Source of the DNA: Paenibacillus thiaminolyticus
GTDB taxonomy: Bacteria; Bacillota; Bacilli; Paenibacillales; Paenibacillaceae
Direction: 5' to 3'
Length of the DNA stretch: 64,000 bases
Assembly: GCF_007066085.1 (NCBI RefSeq)
Contig: NZ_CP041405.1
Location: 3,507,001-3,571,000 of the forward strand
Positions 47,606 to 57,964 of this stretch are shown piece by piece. The translations under genes and the position numbers were made by a program. Within the stretch, counting starts at the first letter, position 1. Each line of letters opens with the position of its first letter. The notes beneath the pieces were generated by a model. It was not told where the DNA came from. It ran no database searches and saw nothing but the letters and a program-made list of their open reading frames with translations.

Positions 47606-49288
47606 TTATGGCTCCACGGCCGCTTCCGCTTGCGGAACGACCGCTTCATGCAGATAGCGGTCCAGCTCTGCGGCACCGCTCGCCTGTTGCTCCGGCGTCC
47701 AGCCGAGGTGAGCGGCCATCCACTTGATGGCCGGCTCCTTCCATTGCCGGACCCAATCGATGTCGAAGAACAGGGCGCCGGTTCTTCGAATGAAGAAGTC
47801 TGCCGGCTTGAGCGCCATCTCTTCCTCCACCGCGTATACGAGCGGAACGAGGACCTCGAGCGGTAGGCCGCCGGATGCGGCTTCGTCGCGATACCGTTCC
47901 GCCAGTGCGAACAGACGGTCCGCATTCGAGCCGTACATGCGAGCCCACCGCTGGGCTAGCGCGGCATCCAGACCGCGGCGGACGCCCTCCTCCATCTTCG
48001 CCTCCACGAAGCTCGGGAAGGAGGAAGACCCGCCGACATCGCCGCCAGAGATCGGCATCCGCTTCGTCTTGACCGGCACGAACGTGCGGCCGTCTTCCTT
48101 CACCAGCCGCTGCATGACAAGATCGACGACCGTCTCCGCCATCTTGCGGTATCCGGTCAGCTTGCCGCCGGCGATCGTGATCAGACCGGAAGGAGACTGC
48201 CAGATTTCATCCCGGCGCGAGATCTCGGAGGCATTCTTGCCTTCTTCAAAGATGAGCGGTCTGACCCCGGCCCAGCTCGATTCGATATCGTCGGCGGTTA
48301 GCCGTACTGAGGGAAACATGAACGCGATAGCGCCCATAATATAATCGCGGTCTTCCTTGGTCATGACGGGATGGGCGGGATCGCCCTTGTAGAACGTGTC
48401 GGTGGTGCCGACATACGTCTTGCCGTCACGCGGAATCGCGAAGACCATCCGCCCGTCGGGCGTATCGAAATAGATCGCCTGCTTGAGCGGGAACTTCGTC
48501 TGGTCGATGACGAGATGCACCCCTTTGGACAATTGAAGATGCTTGCCCGTCTTGGAATGATCCCGGTCGCGAAGCTCATCCACCCATGGACCCGCCGCAT
48601 TAATGATCGTCTTGGCATAGAACTCATACTCCTTGCCGTCCGCTTGATCCACGACGCGCACCCCGTGCAGCTTCCCATTCTGATAGAGGAAGGAGTCGGC
48701 CTTCATATAGTTGAGCGCCATCGCGCCGTGACGCACGGCTTCCTTCATGACTTCGATCGTCAAGCGCGCATCATCCGTCCGGTACTCTACATAATAACCG
48801 CCGCCCAGCAAGCCTTCCCGCTTCAGCAGCGGTTCGCGCTCTATCGTCTGCTGCCCGGACAGCATGCGCCGGCGCTCGCTATGCTTGACACCGGCGAGGA
48901 AGTCATAGACGCGCAAGCCAATGCTTGTGCTGAACTTGCCGAAGGTACCGCCGCGGTGAATCGGCAGCAGCATCCATTCCGGAGTCGTCACATGAGGGCC
49001 GTTCTCATAGACAATGGCCCGTTCCTTACCGACCTCGGCTACCGTGCTTATATCGAACTGCTTCAAGTACCGGAGCCCGCCATGCACCAACTTCGTCGAA
49101 CGGCTGGATGTTCCGGCCGCGAAATCCTGCATCTCGAACAAGGCCGTCGTCAAACCGCGGGTCGCCGCATCGAGCGCGATGCCTGCTCCGGTAATGCCGC
49201 CGCCGATTACAATGACGTCCAGCGTCTCCATGCCTATAGCCTGTGCGATCCGCTCGCGATGTGCAGAAGAGAATGTTGTCGTTGTCAT
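47606..49288 (-). CDS. glpD: Glycerol-3-phosphate dehydrogenase (FAD, aerobic)
   Basis: 560 aa from ATG 49288 after GAGGAGG; the open frame upstream is the regulatory leader. FAD-binding [21 protein letters not shown] at the N-terminus, then [17 protein letters not shown] and [16 protein letters not shown], typical of GlpD, and the C-terminal DAO_C domain. It oxidises sn-glycerol-3-phosphate to dihydroxyacetone phosphate at the membrane, passing electrons to quinone. Downstream of glpF-glpK with its own leader that contains a terminator. Confidence 0.97.
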   Translation of the reverse strand: MTTTTFSSAHRERIAQAIGMETLDVIVIGGGITGAGIALDAATRGLTTALFEMQDFAAGTSSRSTKLVHGGLRYLKQFDISTVAEVGKERAIVYENGPHVTTPEWMLLPIHRGGTFGKFSTSIGLRVYDFLAGVKHSERRRMLSGQQTIEREPLLKREGLLGGGYYVEYRTDDARLTIEVMKEAVRHGAMALNYMKADSFLYQNGKLHGVRVVDQADGKEYEFYAKTIINAAGPWVDELRDRDHSKTGKHLQLSKGVHLVIDQTKFPLKQAIYFDTPDGRMVFAIPRDGKTYVGTTDTFYKGDPAHPVMTKEDRDYIMGAIAFMFPSVRLTADDIESSWAGVRPLIFEEGKNASEISRRDEIWQSPSGLITIAGGKLTGYRKMAETVVDLVMQRLVKEDGRTFVPVKTKRMPISGGDVGGSSSFPSFVEAKMEEGVRRGLDAALAQRWARMYGSNADRLFALAERYRDEAASGGLPLEVLVPLVYAVEEEMALKPADFFIRRTGALFFDIDWVRQWKEPAIKWMAAHLGWTPEQQASGAAELDRYLHEAVVPQAEAAVEP

Positions 49289-49341
49289 AGGTGAACCTCC
49301 TCGTTGCAGTAACTGTAAAATATAGGTTGTCTCTCCGACAG

Positions 49342-49468
49342 AAAAAACTGCAACAACATCACAGCCATAGACTGTAATGTGATTGCAGTTCTTCACGTTC
49401 TCCAACTGAATAATTTTATTAACTTGTGTACCATGATACCCTTGAATCCTGCCTGCATGCGATAGCTC
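49342..49468 (-). promoter_or_regulatory. glpD leader: conserved GAGCTATCGC motif and terminator
   Basis: On the minus strand a motif GAGCTATCGCATG (49456-49468) is followed ~65 nt later by a long hairpin (AACTGCAA...TTGCAGTT, 49346-49390) and TTTTTT, 54 nt before the glpD start. A terminator inside the leader is the arrangement used in B. subtilis for GlpP-dependent antitermination in the presence of glycerol-3-phosphate. Confidence 0.75.
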
Positions 49469-49560
49469 AGTTCCCGGCCGATATCCATCATTCCACGACT
49501 TCGCTATCATCTCAGGAATCCCGGTGTCCCTAGCATATCCATTGTCCCTGGTAGTCCGGC

Positions 49561-51072
<1,512 letters not shown>

Positions 51073-51108
51073 TCATTAACTGCGCCATGGACTGCGCTTA
51101 AGCACCTA

Positions 51109-51924
51109 TCATTTTGCCTGTTCGGATACTTTGCCGCCTCGCCGGGAAGTGAGCAATGCGATGACCAAGATGACGAGAACGATCCCGGATACGACCCAGA
51201 CGAGGGTGTCCGCTTGCCCGAGGAACACCGTCTTGTAGAATAGTCCGCCCAATGCGCCCCCAATCATCGGGCCTGCGACAGGAACCCAGGCATATCCCCA
51301 ATTGGAACCGCCCTTGCCTGGAATGGGGAGCAGCATATGCATAATTCTGGGGCCGAGGTCGCGCGCGGGATTGATTGCGTACCCGGTCGTTCCGCCCAGC
51401 GACAAGCCGATGCTGACAATAAGAAAGCCGACAATGAACGGGCCGATCCCGGCGGTAAGCTCATTAGCGCCAATCGCCAAAATACCGAGCACGAGAATGA
51501 ATGTCCCAATAATCTCACTCATCAGATTACCAAAAAGATGCGGCACTGCCGGCCCGGTCGCGAATACGCCCAGCTTGGCGCCCGCGTCCTCGGTCACCTT
51601 CCAATGCGGCAAATAATGCATATACACAAGGACGGCTCCCGCCATGGCGCCGAGGAGCTGCGCCGCGATATAAGCGGGCACATCCGCCCAAGGAAAGGCG
51701 CCAAGCAGAGCCATCCCTACCGTCAGCGCCGGATTCAGATGCGCCCCGCTGATCGGACCGACCGCATAGGCCGCCATGGCGACGGCCAGCCCCCAGCCCA
51801 TCGCGATGACGATCCAGCCTGAATTCGCCGCGTAGGACCGCTTCAAGGATACGCCCGCGCATACACCTCCTCCAAGTGCTATCAAAATCATCGTCCCAAT
51901 CAGTTCCCCCAAAAATGCCGACAT
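51109..51924 (-). CDS. glpF: Glycerol uptake facilitator (aquaglyceroporin)
   Basis: 271 aa; ATG 51924 after AAGGGGGA (an in-frame start 9 codons upstream lies before that site). Six membrane segments and two half-helices with the NPA motifs [12 protein letters not shown] and [12 protein letters not shown]; the Asp after the second NPA motif favours glycerol conduction. First gene of glpF-glpK. Confidence 0.96.
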   Translation of the reverse strand: MSAFLGELIGTMILIALGGGVCAGVSLKRSYAANSGWIVIAMGWGLAVAMAAYAVGPISGAHLNPALTVGMALLGAFPWADVPAYIAAQLLGAMAGAVLVYMHYLPHWKVTEDAGAKLGVFATGPAVPHLFGNLMSEIIGTFILVLGILAIGANELTAGIGPFIVGFLIVSIGLSLGGTTGYAINPARDLGPRIMHMLLPIPGKGGSNWGYAWVPVAGPMIGGALGGLFYKTVFLGQADTLVWVVSGIVLVILVIALLTSRRGGKVSEQAK

Positions 51925-51984
51925 CTCAAGTCCCCCTTGATTTCGAGTCACGAGTCAATAAATAGCATTATTCGACGGGAACGC

Positions 51985-52059
51985 AAAAAAGACCTACCTG
52001 TCCATCCACGCGATAGCTCTCCAAAATTAGGGGGCGATCAGCGCGTCCGCAAGTAGATC
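51985..52059 (-). promoter_or_regulatory. glpF leader: terminator with conserved GAGCTATCGC motif in the loop
   Basis: On the minus strand GATCTACTTG (52050-52059) can pair along its full length, counting G-U, with CAGGTAGGTC (51991-52000), followed by TTTTTT. The loop contains GAGCTATCGCGTG (52007-52019), nearly identical to the motif in the glpD leader. The loop is long (~50 nt). Fits GlpP-type antitermination. The gap 51925-52166 has no other feature. Confidence 0.65.
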
Positions 52060-52166
52060 TCCATGTCTCCGCAACATCATTAACTTAGTTCACAGTTTAT
52101 TCTATTTTGGAAGCGGTGTCAAATGGTTTTTCACATTTTGGGCACATTTTTCGTTCCGGGACCATG

Positions 52167-53510
52167 CTAGGCCCGGCTCAATTCGTCGGCAATCAGAGCC
52201 ACGCCCTCCTCGATTCGTTCCTCCGCCACTTTGGAGACATTCAATTTCATGATTTTCTCGGGGTAGCAGCTCTCCAGATAATGCTCCTTCATGTCCCCCA
52301 CATAGACATGCCGCTGCCGCAGCCTGCGCAGCAGCGCCCCCATATCGATCCGGTTCGGCAGCACGATATGCGCCTTCATGCAGACGGATGCGGGATGCGC
52401 GAACGTCCCCGGCTTCAGGAACGGCTCGGCATGCTTGCTTAAGGAAGCATACAGCCGTCTCGATTTGCTGATATACGATTCCCTCACCTCGTCGCGATGC
52501 CGCTGGAACATGCCGCTCGTAATATAGAGCTCCAGGGCGGCTTGAGAAATCATTGAGCTGTCGATATCGGTCGTCAGCTTATGCTGCTGGAAGGCGCCGA
52601 CAAGCGCATCCGGCAGCACGGCGGCGCCGACGCGAAGCCCGGGGAACATGATTTTGGAGTAGCTTTTCAAGTAGATGACCCGTTGATTCGTATCGTAGTA
52701 GTACATCGGCATCTGACCCGCATCCTGCTCGAAATCAGCCAAGTAATCGTCCTCGATAATATAGACATCGTACCGGTCGGCAAGCTCGACAATCCGCTGC
52801 TTGTCGGCATTGCTCAATGAGGTCCCCAACGGATTGTGGAAGCGGGGCATCGTGTAAAAATAGCGGATATCCCCGCGCTTGAATAACGCCTCCAGACGGA
52901 CAAGGTTGACTCCCCGTGCGGTCCGCTCCACGCCGAGGGCCGGCGTGTTGTGAAGCTTCAGATGCGCCAGGAACAAATGATATCCAGGCTGCTCGACGAC
53001 GATCTTCGTCTTCCCGTTGGGCAAAGGCATCGCATTCAGCAGCGCCAGCGCCTGCTGCACTCCGGACGTAATGGCGATGTTGCCCTCGTTCGCAAACACC
53101 TGATACGACTCCAGTTGGGCGCGCACCGCCCGAATTAGAGACGGCAGCCCGTTCGGTGTGCCGTAGACGAACAATTCCTCCTGATACAAATTGATCGCCT
53201 GATTGATGCAATGCTGAAAATGAACATACGGAAACTGCCGCACATTGGGCGCGGAGGCGGCAAAGTCATAGCCTTCCGCATACTCGGCCATCTGCGGCTG
53301 CGCCTTATTCACGACATAATGGCCGCTGCGCGGAATGGAGTAGATGACATGCTCCTTCTCCAGCTCCTGCAGCGCCTGAATCACCGTGCTGTTGCTGCAC
53401 TGGAAGGCCTGGGCCAAGGCACGTATTGATGGCAGCTTTGCCCCCTGTCCCAACGTTCGGGCCTCAATCCGCCGCTTGATGTCCCGCATGATGGCTTCAT
53501 ATTTCTTCAC
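52167..53510 (-). CDS. MocR-family regulator (GntR HTH fused to aminotransferase-like domain)
   Basis: 447 aa. Start GTG 53510 after AGGAGTGG; the frame upstream overlaps the divergent promoter. GntR winged helix (residues ~5-70: LPSIRALAQAFQCSNSTVIQALQELEKEHVIYSIPRSGHYVV), then a fold-type I aminotransferase domain with EDDYLADF and the PLP lysine in LKSYSKIMFPGLRVG. Regulators of this type bind PLP or amino acid ligands and control a divergent target gene, here the DMT exporter 100 bp away. Confidence 0.93.
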   Translation of the reverse strand: MKKYEAIMRDIKRRIEARTLGQGAKLPSIRALAQAFQCSNSTVIQALQELEKEHVIYSIPRSGHYVVNKAQPQMAEYAEGYDFAASAPNVRQFPYVHFQHCINQAINLYQEELFVYGTPNGLPSLIRAVRAQLESYQVFANEGNIAITSGVQQALALLNAMPLPNGKTKIVVEQPGYHLFLAHLKLHNTPALGVERTARGVNLVRLEALFKRGDIRYFYTMPRFHNPLGTSLSNADKQRIVELADRYDVYIIEDDYLADFEQDAGQMPMYYYDTNQRVIYLKSYSKIMFPGLRVGAAVLPDALVGAFQQHKLTTDIDSSMISQAALELYITSGMFQRHRDEVRESYISKSRRLYASLSKHAEPFLKPGTFAHPASVCMKAHIVLPNRIDMGALLRRLRQRHVYVGDMKEHYLESCYPEKIMKLNVSKVAEERIEEGVALIADELSRA

Positions 53511-53524
53511 GGTTCCACTCCTAT

Positions 53525-53583
53525 CTGTACCGGTACAGAATGCGAATACGGTCGTTGTTGCCTCATGTCCCGCTCCGTACAAT
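53525..53583 (+). promoter_or_regulatory. Divergent mocR-DMT regulatory region
   Basis: CTGTACCGGTACAG (53525-53538) is a perfect 14-bp palindrome just upstream of the mocR ribosome binding site. TTGTTG (53555-53560) and TACAAT (53578-53583), 17 bp apart, form a good promoter for the exporter gene. Confidence 0.75.
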
Positions 53584-53611
53584 AAAGGAACAAGACAGGA
53601 GGGGAACAAGT

Positions 53612-54547
53612 ATGAAGCAACACTTGATCAAAGCTTACGCCGCCGCGCTTATCTATGCTTGTATTATCGGCTTTTCATTCCTATTTGTCACGATAGCGCT
53701 GGAGAGTGCCGATCCGCTTGACGTGCTGGCCCACCGGTTTACGATCGCGTTTGCCGCCGCCACGCTGATTCTCGCCGTGAAGCGGCCGTCCTTCTCCATA
53801 CGTTGGTCCGATCTGCTTAACATCATGCCGCTGGCGCTGCTCTACCCGACCGGGTTCTTTGTCTTTCAGACCTTCGGTCTCGTCTACACCACCTCATCCG
53901 AAGCTGGCATCATCCAGGCGACCGTGCCGATCCTGACCGTATTTCTGGCGTCTGGCCTGCTGCGGGAGCGCTCTACCTTCATGCAAAAGATCGCTCTGAC
54001 CGTATCGTCCGCCGGCGTCATCTTCATGCTGCTCATGGGAGGAATGAGCGGAGCCAGCTTCAGCCTGATCGGAATCGCGCTGATTCTGCTGTCGGCCCTG
54101 TGCGCCGCGCTGTACAATATTTTCGCGCGCTCCTTGACCAAGGCGTATTCGCTGCCGCTGCTGACCTACGTTATGACTGGCTTCGGCTTCATCGCGTTCA
54201 ATGGGCTGTCCATTGGCAGCCATCTTATCGAGGGCACCCTGTCATCCTGGTGGGCGCCGATGGGAGATCCGCGGTATTTGCTGCCGGTCTTATATCTGGG
54301 CATTCTTTCTTCCTTGGTTACGTCCTTCATGTCGAACTATGCCTTGTCCGTCCTCGAGGCGGCCAAAATGAGTGTATTCAGCCATGTCGCCACTCTGATT
54401 ACGATTGTCGCCGGCGTCTTGTTCCTGCATGAGAGCTTAGGCTACTATCATGTGATCGGCGGCATCGCCATCCTCGGCGGCGTCATCGTCACGAACCTGC
54501 CGTCGGCCCGCAAGGCGAAGAAGCGTCCTTCCCGCTCGGCCTCATGA
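53612..54547 (+). CDS. EamA/DMT-family transporter
   Basis: 311 aa, ATG 53612 after AGGAGGGG. Ten membrane segments in two EamA repeats (first repeat opening at YAAALIYACIIGFSFLFVTIAL, second at FSLIGIALILLSALCAALYNIFA); the C-terminus is a short basic tail (RKAKKRPSRSAS). Drug/metabolite transporter family, probably exporting an amino-acid or vitamin-like metabolite that the MocR regulator senses. Confidence 0.93.
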   Translation: MKQHLIKAYAAALIYACIIGFSFLFVTIALESADPLDVLAHRFTIAFAAATLILAVKRPSFSIRWSDLLNIMPLALLYPTGFFVFQTFGLVYTTSSEAGIIQATVPILTVFLASGLLRERSTFMQKIALTVSSAGVIFMLLMGGMSGASFSLIGIALILLSALCAALYNIFARSLTKAYSLPLLTYVMTGFGFIAFNGLSIGSHLIEGTLSSWWAPMGDPRYLLPVLYLGILSSLVTSFMSNYALSVLEAAKMSVFSHVATLITIVAGVLFLHESLGYYHVIGGIAILGGVIVTNLPSARKAKKRPSRSAS

Positions 54548-54626
54548 CAAGTCGATGGCATTCTAATGACCAAGAGAGCCAGCCTGAAAATGGCTTCGAA
54601 GATCGGTTCCAGTCACTGTAAATTGA

Positions 54627-54657
54627 GCAGGGCCTATGCATTTGCGCATAGGCCTGC
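54627..54657. terminator. Hairpin between the convergent DMT and fused-regulator genes
   Basis: GCAGGGCCTATGC / GCGCATAGGCCTGC stem with a 4-nt loop, between two convergent genes. T-runs are short. Confidence 0.65.
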
Positions 54658-54659
54658 CT

Positions 54660-56474
54660 TCAAGATATCAACGATTCCTTCCTCGCCTTCTCCACCGCCT
54701 CATCGCGGTTGCTTACGTTCAGCTTCGCATAAATAGACGGCATGTAATTCCGCACCGTGCGTTCCGACAGATGCAGCCGGGACGCAATGGCTTTATAACG
54801 AAGCCCTTGCATTAATCCCTTCATAATATCCATCTCCCGGCTTGTCAACGAGAACGGATTCTCGCCTGATACGCGAACGGATGGGGCGAGTGAGCCTCCG
54901 CTGTGCCGGCCTGCCGGTTCATGCCCTCCTTCCGGGATCATCCTGCCGCCGCAATGCACGAATCGAATGGTAGCGGCGAGTTCCTTCGCGCCAGCCTCTT
55001 GCGATGCATATCCGTCAACCGCGCAGCGCAGCGCCTGAGCCGCCTTTATACGTTCCTCCCCTTCGTTAACGATAACGATAACGCGGGTGTCTGTTCCCTT
55101 CCCTTTTTCCCGGATGCGTCCTATCCAATCTCTCCTGTCTGTTCCATCCCAATGTACGGACAGCAGTATAATATCCGGTTGTGCATGCTTCACGACTTCT
55201 CCGGCCTGAGCCTCATGATCTGCCGCGATCGCCCGGAAATCCCGTTCTTCGTTCAAAAGGTTCACGACATGCTCGCGCCATGCAGGAGAATCCCCCATGA
55301 CTACAATCTCAATCCGTTCGACGGGAGCTGCCGCTTCGCTCGGTACCGTTACGGTCATCATCATTCCTCCGTCCACACCGGCATAAAGATGGATATCGCC
55401 TCCCAGCATGGTCAGACGCTCTTTCACAGGAGACAGATCCGAGCCGAACGGCAGCCAATCAGGCCGCTTTCCATTATCCTCTATCTGCAGCGTGATGTGC
55501 GTTGGGGCATATTGCAGGGTCATGTGAATAGAACCCGCTTGGCCGTGCCAACAAGCATTGGCCATCGCCTCCCATGCACAGCGGTACAATAACTGCTGCG
55601 TGTCCTGATCAACCGGATATGCATTCCCAAGCTTCCGGAAGGATACGGGAACGCCTTCTTGCCTGCTCCAATCGTCTGCGACCGCTTCAATAAAAGCCTC
55701 TAGCGGCAGGTCATATCCCGGCTGCTCCAGACTCCGCAGCTGATCATGAAGCTGATCCCGCTCTGCCTCGATGGATGCTCTCAGCGATTCTAAGCGCTTC
55801 ATGCCATCTACTGAAGTGACATGCTGGCGAAGCGCATCCAACTCAGACCCTGCTATCGTAAGAAGGTGATAGACCGTCTTCGTGGTCTCACGTGCGGCCA
55901 GGCAGCGCTCCTCCAAGCGCAGCGTCCGTTCCGTCTGGAACGGGTGCTGTTCAATAATCTCGTATTGCTCCTTAATGACGGCAAGCTTGCGCTTGGCCGT
56001 GCGTATAACATCTCCGAGCTTGCGCAGACCGAATCCAATGAAATAAAAACATGCCGCCAAAAACAAAGTGCCAAACACCGATGCTCCCCAAGACGCATCC
56101 GGCGAGAAGCATGCTGCCACAGGAGGAGTCGCAATGGCAAGCATAGGCACAACCCAGTTCTTCGTATTTCTATGAAAATACCCCATCGTGAACGCCGCCG
56201 GAAAGAACATGAAGTAAAAACCGAGATCTATAGCGGTGTAGATGGAAAATCCGCCGGTAATCAATACATCGGCAATGATATACGCCTGATAACGAAATGC
56301 TAGCAAGATAATAGGAACTTGAAGATATAACACAATGAATAGGATGGCATCGATGGTAAGAAAAGATCCCAAATATTCATTTTTTAAAAGAAGAAGAGTC
56401 CACACAAAAAATAAGATGCGTGCCAGGAGCACTAGCCCGTCCAGCTTGGAAACACGTTTGTTGCTCAAATTCAT
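54660..56474 (-). CDS. Fused degenerate histidine kinase - receiver - LuxR regulator
   Basis: 604 aa from ATG 56474 (GGGG ribosome site); a TTG-initiated extension to 56588 is unlikely. About six membrane segments, then a HisKA_3-like helix LEERCLAARETTKTVYHLL in which the phospho-accepting His position is Thr, an HATPase-like domain (CAWEAMANACWHG, IEDNGKRPD, but a poor G2 box LSPVKERLTMLGG), a receiver-like domain IEIVVMGDSPAWRE...PDIILLSVHWDG with Ser where the Asp should be, and a C-terminal NarL/LuxR HTH (FSLTSREMDIMKGLMQGLRYKAIASRLHLSERTVRNYM). A membrane-bound transcription factor that probably works without phosphotransfer. Divergent to the solute-binding-protein array. Confidence 0.85.
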   Translation of the reverse strand: MNLSNKRVSKLDGLVLLARILFFVWTLLLLKNEYLGSFLTIDAILFIVLYLQVPIILLAFRYQAYIIADVLITGGFSIYTAIDLGFYFMFFPAAFTMGYFHRNTKNWVVPMLAIATPPVAACFSPDASWGASVFGTLFLAACFYFIGFGLRKLGDVIRTAKRKLAVIKEQYEIIEQHPFQTERTLRLEERCLAARETTKTVYHLLTIAGSELDALRQHVTSVDGMKRLESLRASIEAERDQLHDQLRSLEQPGYDLPLEAFIEAVADDWSRQEGVPVSFRKLGNAYPVDQDTQQLLYRCAWEAMANACWHGQAGSIHMTLQYAPTHITLQIEDNGKRPDWLPFGSDLSPVKERLTMLGGDIHLYAGVDGGMMMTVTVPSEAAAPVERIEIVVMGDSPAWREHVVNLLNEERDFRAIAADHEAQAGEVVKHAQPDIILLSVHWDGTDRRDWIGRIREKGKGTDTRVIVIVNEGEERIKAAQALRCAVDGYASQEAGAKELAATIRFVHCGGRMIPEGGHEPAGRHSGGSLAPSVRVSGENPFSLTSREMDIMKGLMQGLRYKAIASRLHLSERTVRNYMPSIYAKLNVSNRDEAVEKARKESLIS

Positions 56475-56589
56475 AAAAAACAACCCCAATAGAATAGATA
56501 GAATATTGTGTTGGAATAGATTTCTAAATTCATATGTACCATGAAAAGACGGAAAAAGAAAGCTCTGGGAGACACGACTCTTTTCCAAC

Positions 56590-56688
56590 TTTCAACTTCA
56601 GGACATTTTGACCCTACCGGGCAGGACAATCCGTATGCTACCTTAACCTGGTCGTGCTTTTTTATACAAGAAGAAGGAGGAGTTGGAA
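56590..56688 (+). promoter_or_regulatory. Conserved leader of array unit 1
   Basis: CAGGACA occurs at 56599 and 56622, 23 bp apart, with TTTTGACCCTACCGGG between, then TATGCTACCTTAAC and AAGGAGGAG. The same block stands before unit 2 and the remnant unit. The space between the regulator and unit 1 is about 200 bp. A likely binding site for the LuxR domain. Confidence 0.7.
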
Positions 56689-57960
56689 TTGAAAACAAAG
56701 CTGATGGCATGGACGCTCATCTGCAGCTTTTTTTTGCTCATGCTCCCGGGTCAGGCGGATGCTTCCAGCGAGAAAGTGACCTTGAAGGTGTTGGCCTATT
56801 CCGAAAAAGGTTTTAACGAGAGCTTCGGGGATGCATTTACGGCCAAGTACCCAAATATTGAAATCAAGGTCATCCCGACACTAAACGAGAAAAAGAGAGC
56901 GGTGCTTCGGGGTGATGAACTGCGTAAGCTGGAGGATAAGGAAAGGCCGGATCTGCTGCTGCCCGATCAGGATAGCTTGGAGAAATATGTGGCTGAGGGC
57001 AGACTGGTCGATTTAGAGCCCTATATTGCCCAATCCAAATCCATCAAGCTGGCCAATATGAATCAAAATATTGTGAATTCCATGAAAGTAAAAGGCAAAC
57101 TCTACACGCTCTCGCCGACATTTATGACCAAAGGCCTGTTTTATAACAAAACCCTATTCGATAAATACAAGATCAAGTACCCAAAAAACAAAATGAGCTG
57201 GGCGGAAGTGATGGATCTAGCCGCTGAATTCAAGAACAAAGCGGGCTCGGATAAGGTTGAAGGGTTTGATTATGACCATCATTTATTCTCTTTGGCCGAC
57301 ACAATCTCACGCTCCTATAATCTGACATATCGGGATGTCAGCAAGGGCGGCAAGAACATTACGATCAACACCAAAGAATGGAAACCGATCTTCGAGATGG
57401 TGCTCAAGGCTGCCAAAAAAAATGCAATTACGACGAATAAAGAAGCCTTTCTCAAAGGCAACGCGGCAATGACGGTAGATGATTCTTTCTTTCTTCGCTC
57501 GATTAAGCTGCAAAACATCAAGTTCGAGTGGGGCGTTGTATCCGAGCCGGTGAATCCCGCCCGTCCGATAAGTTCGGCAGCTGGAGCCAATCATATGTTC
57601 GGCATTAGCGCCGAGTCGAAACATGCGGATGCGGCTTGGAAGTTCATTGAGTTCGTCAACAGCGAGGAGTTTGCCAAAGGGTACCTAAAAGATGGCGAAT
57701 TTATGACAGGGGTACCGACTAACGAATGCTGCAAGAAGTGGAACAATAAAGTCGACCTTAGCGGCCTCTACCAGCTGGCTCCGATCAAAACGACGTATGA
57801 TCCGAACCAACCGGATATCTGGCAAGCTTTTCTTAAAGAAGGGAGCGCGGCATTCAAATCTGCCTTGAATGGCACACTGAGCCTTGACTCCATGTTAGCC
57901 GGACTTCACACGAAATTGCAGTCTGAACTAGATCAAGCATGGGCCAAGAAGGGGAAATAA
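56689..57960 (+). CDS. Secreted extracellular solute-binding protein, array unit 1
   Basis: 423 aa. The start is TTG 56689, 8 nt after AAGGAGG; a TTG two codons earlier is too close. A signal peptide (MKTKLMAWTLICS..., cleavage near QADAS) without a lipobox, so the protein is released or held by other means. The mature part is a family 1 solute-binding protein: KVTLKVLAYSEKGFNESFGDAF, LYTLSPTFM..LFYNKTLFDKY, HADAAWKFIEFVNSEEFAKGY, and a conserved CC pair in PTNECCKKW. No permease nearby. Paired with a lipoprotein paralogue 4 bp downstream. Confidence 0.88.
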   Translation: MKTKLMAWTLICSFFLLMLPGQADASSEKVTLKVLAYSEKGFNESFGDAFTAKYPNIEIKVIPTLNEKKRAVLRGDELRKLEDKERPDLLLPDQDSLEKYVAEGRLVDLEPYIAQSKSIKLANMNQNIVNSMKVKGKLYTLSPTFMTKGLFYNKTLFDKYKIKYPKNKMSWAEVMDLAAEFKNKAGSDKVEGFDYDHHLFSLADTISRSYNLTYRDVSKGGKNITINTKEWKPIFEMVLKAAKKNAITTNKEAFLKGNAAMTVDDSFFLRSIKLQNIKFEWGVVSEPVNPARPISSAAGANHMFGISAESKHADAAWKFIEFVNSEEFAKGYLKDGEFMTGVPTNECCKKWNNKVDLSGLYQLAPIKTTYDPNQPDIWQAFLKEGSAAFKSALNGTLSLDSMLAGLHTKLQSELDQAWAKKGK

Positions 57961-57964
57961 GGCT

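Noticed and set aside
56475..56588. N-terminal extension of the fused regulator from a TTG at 56588
   Set aside because: No ribosome binding site; it would run into the conserved array leader. The ATG at 56474 is preferred.
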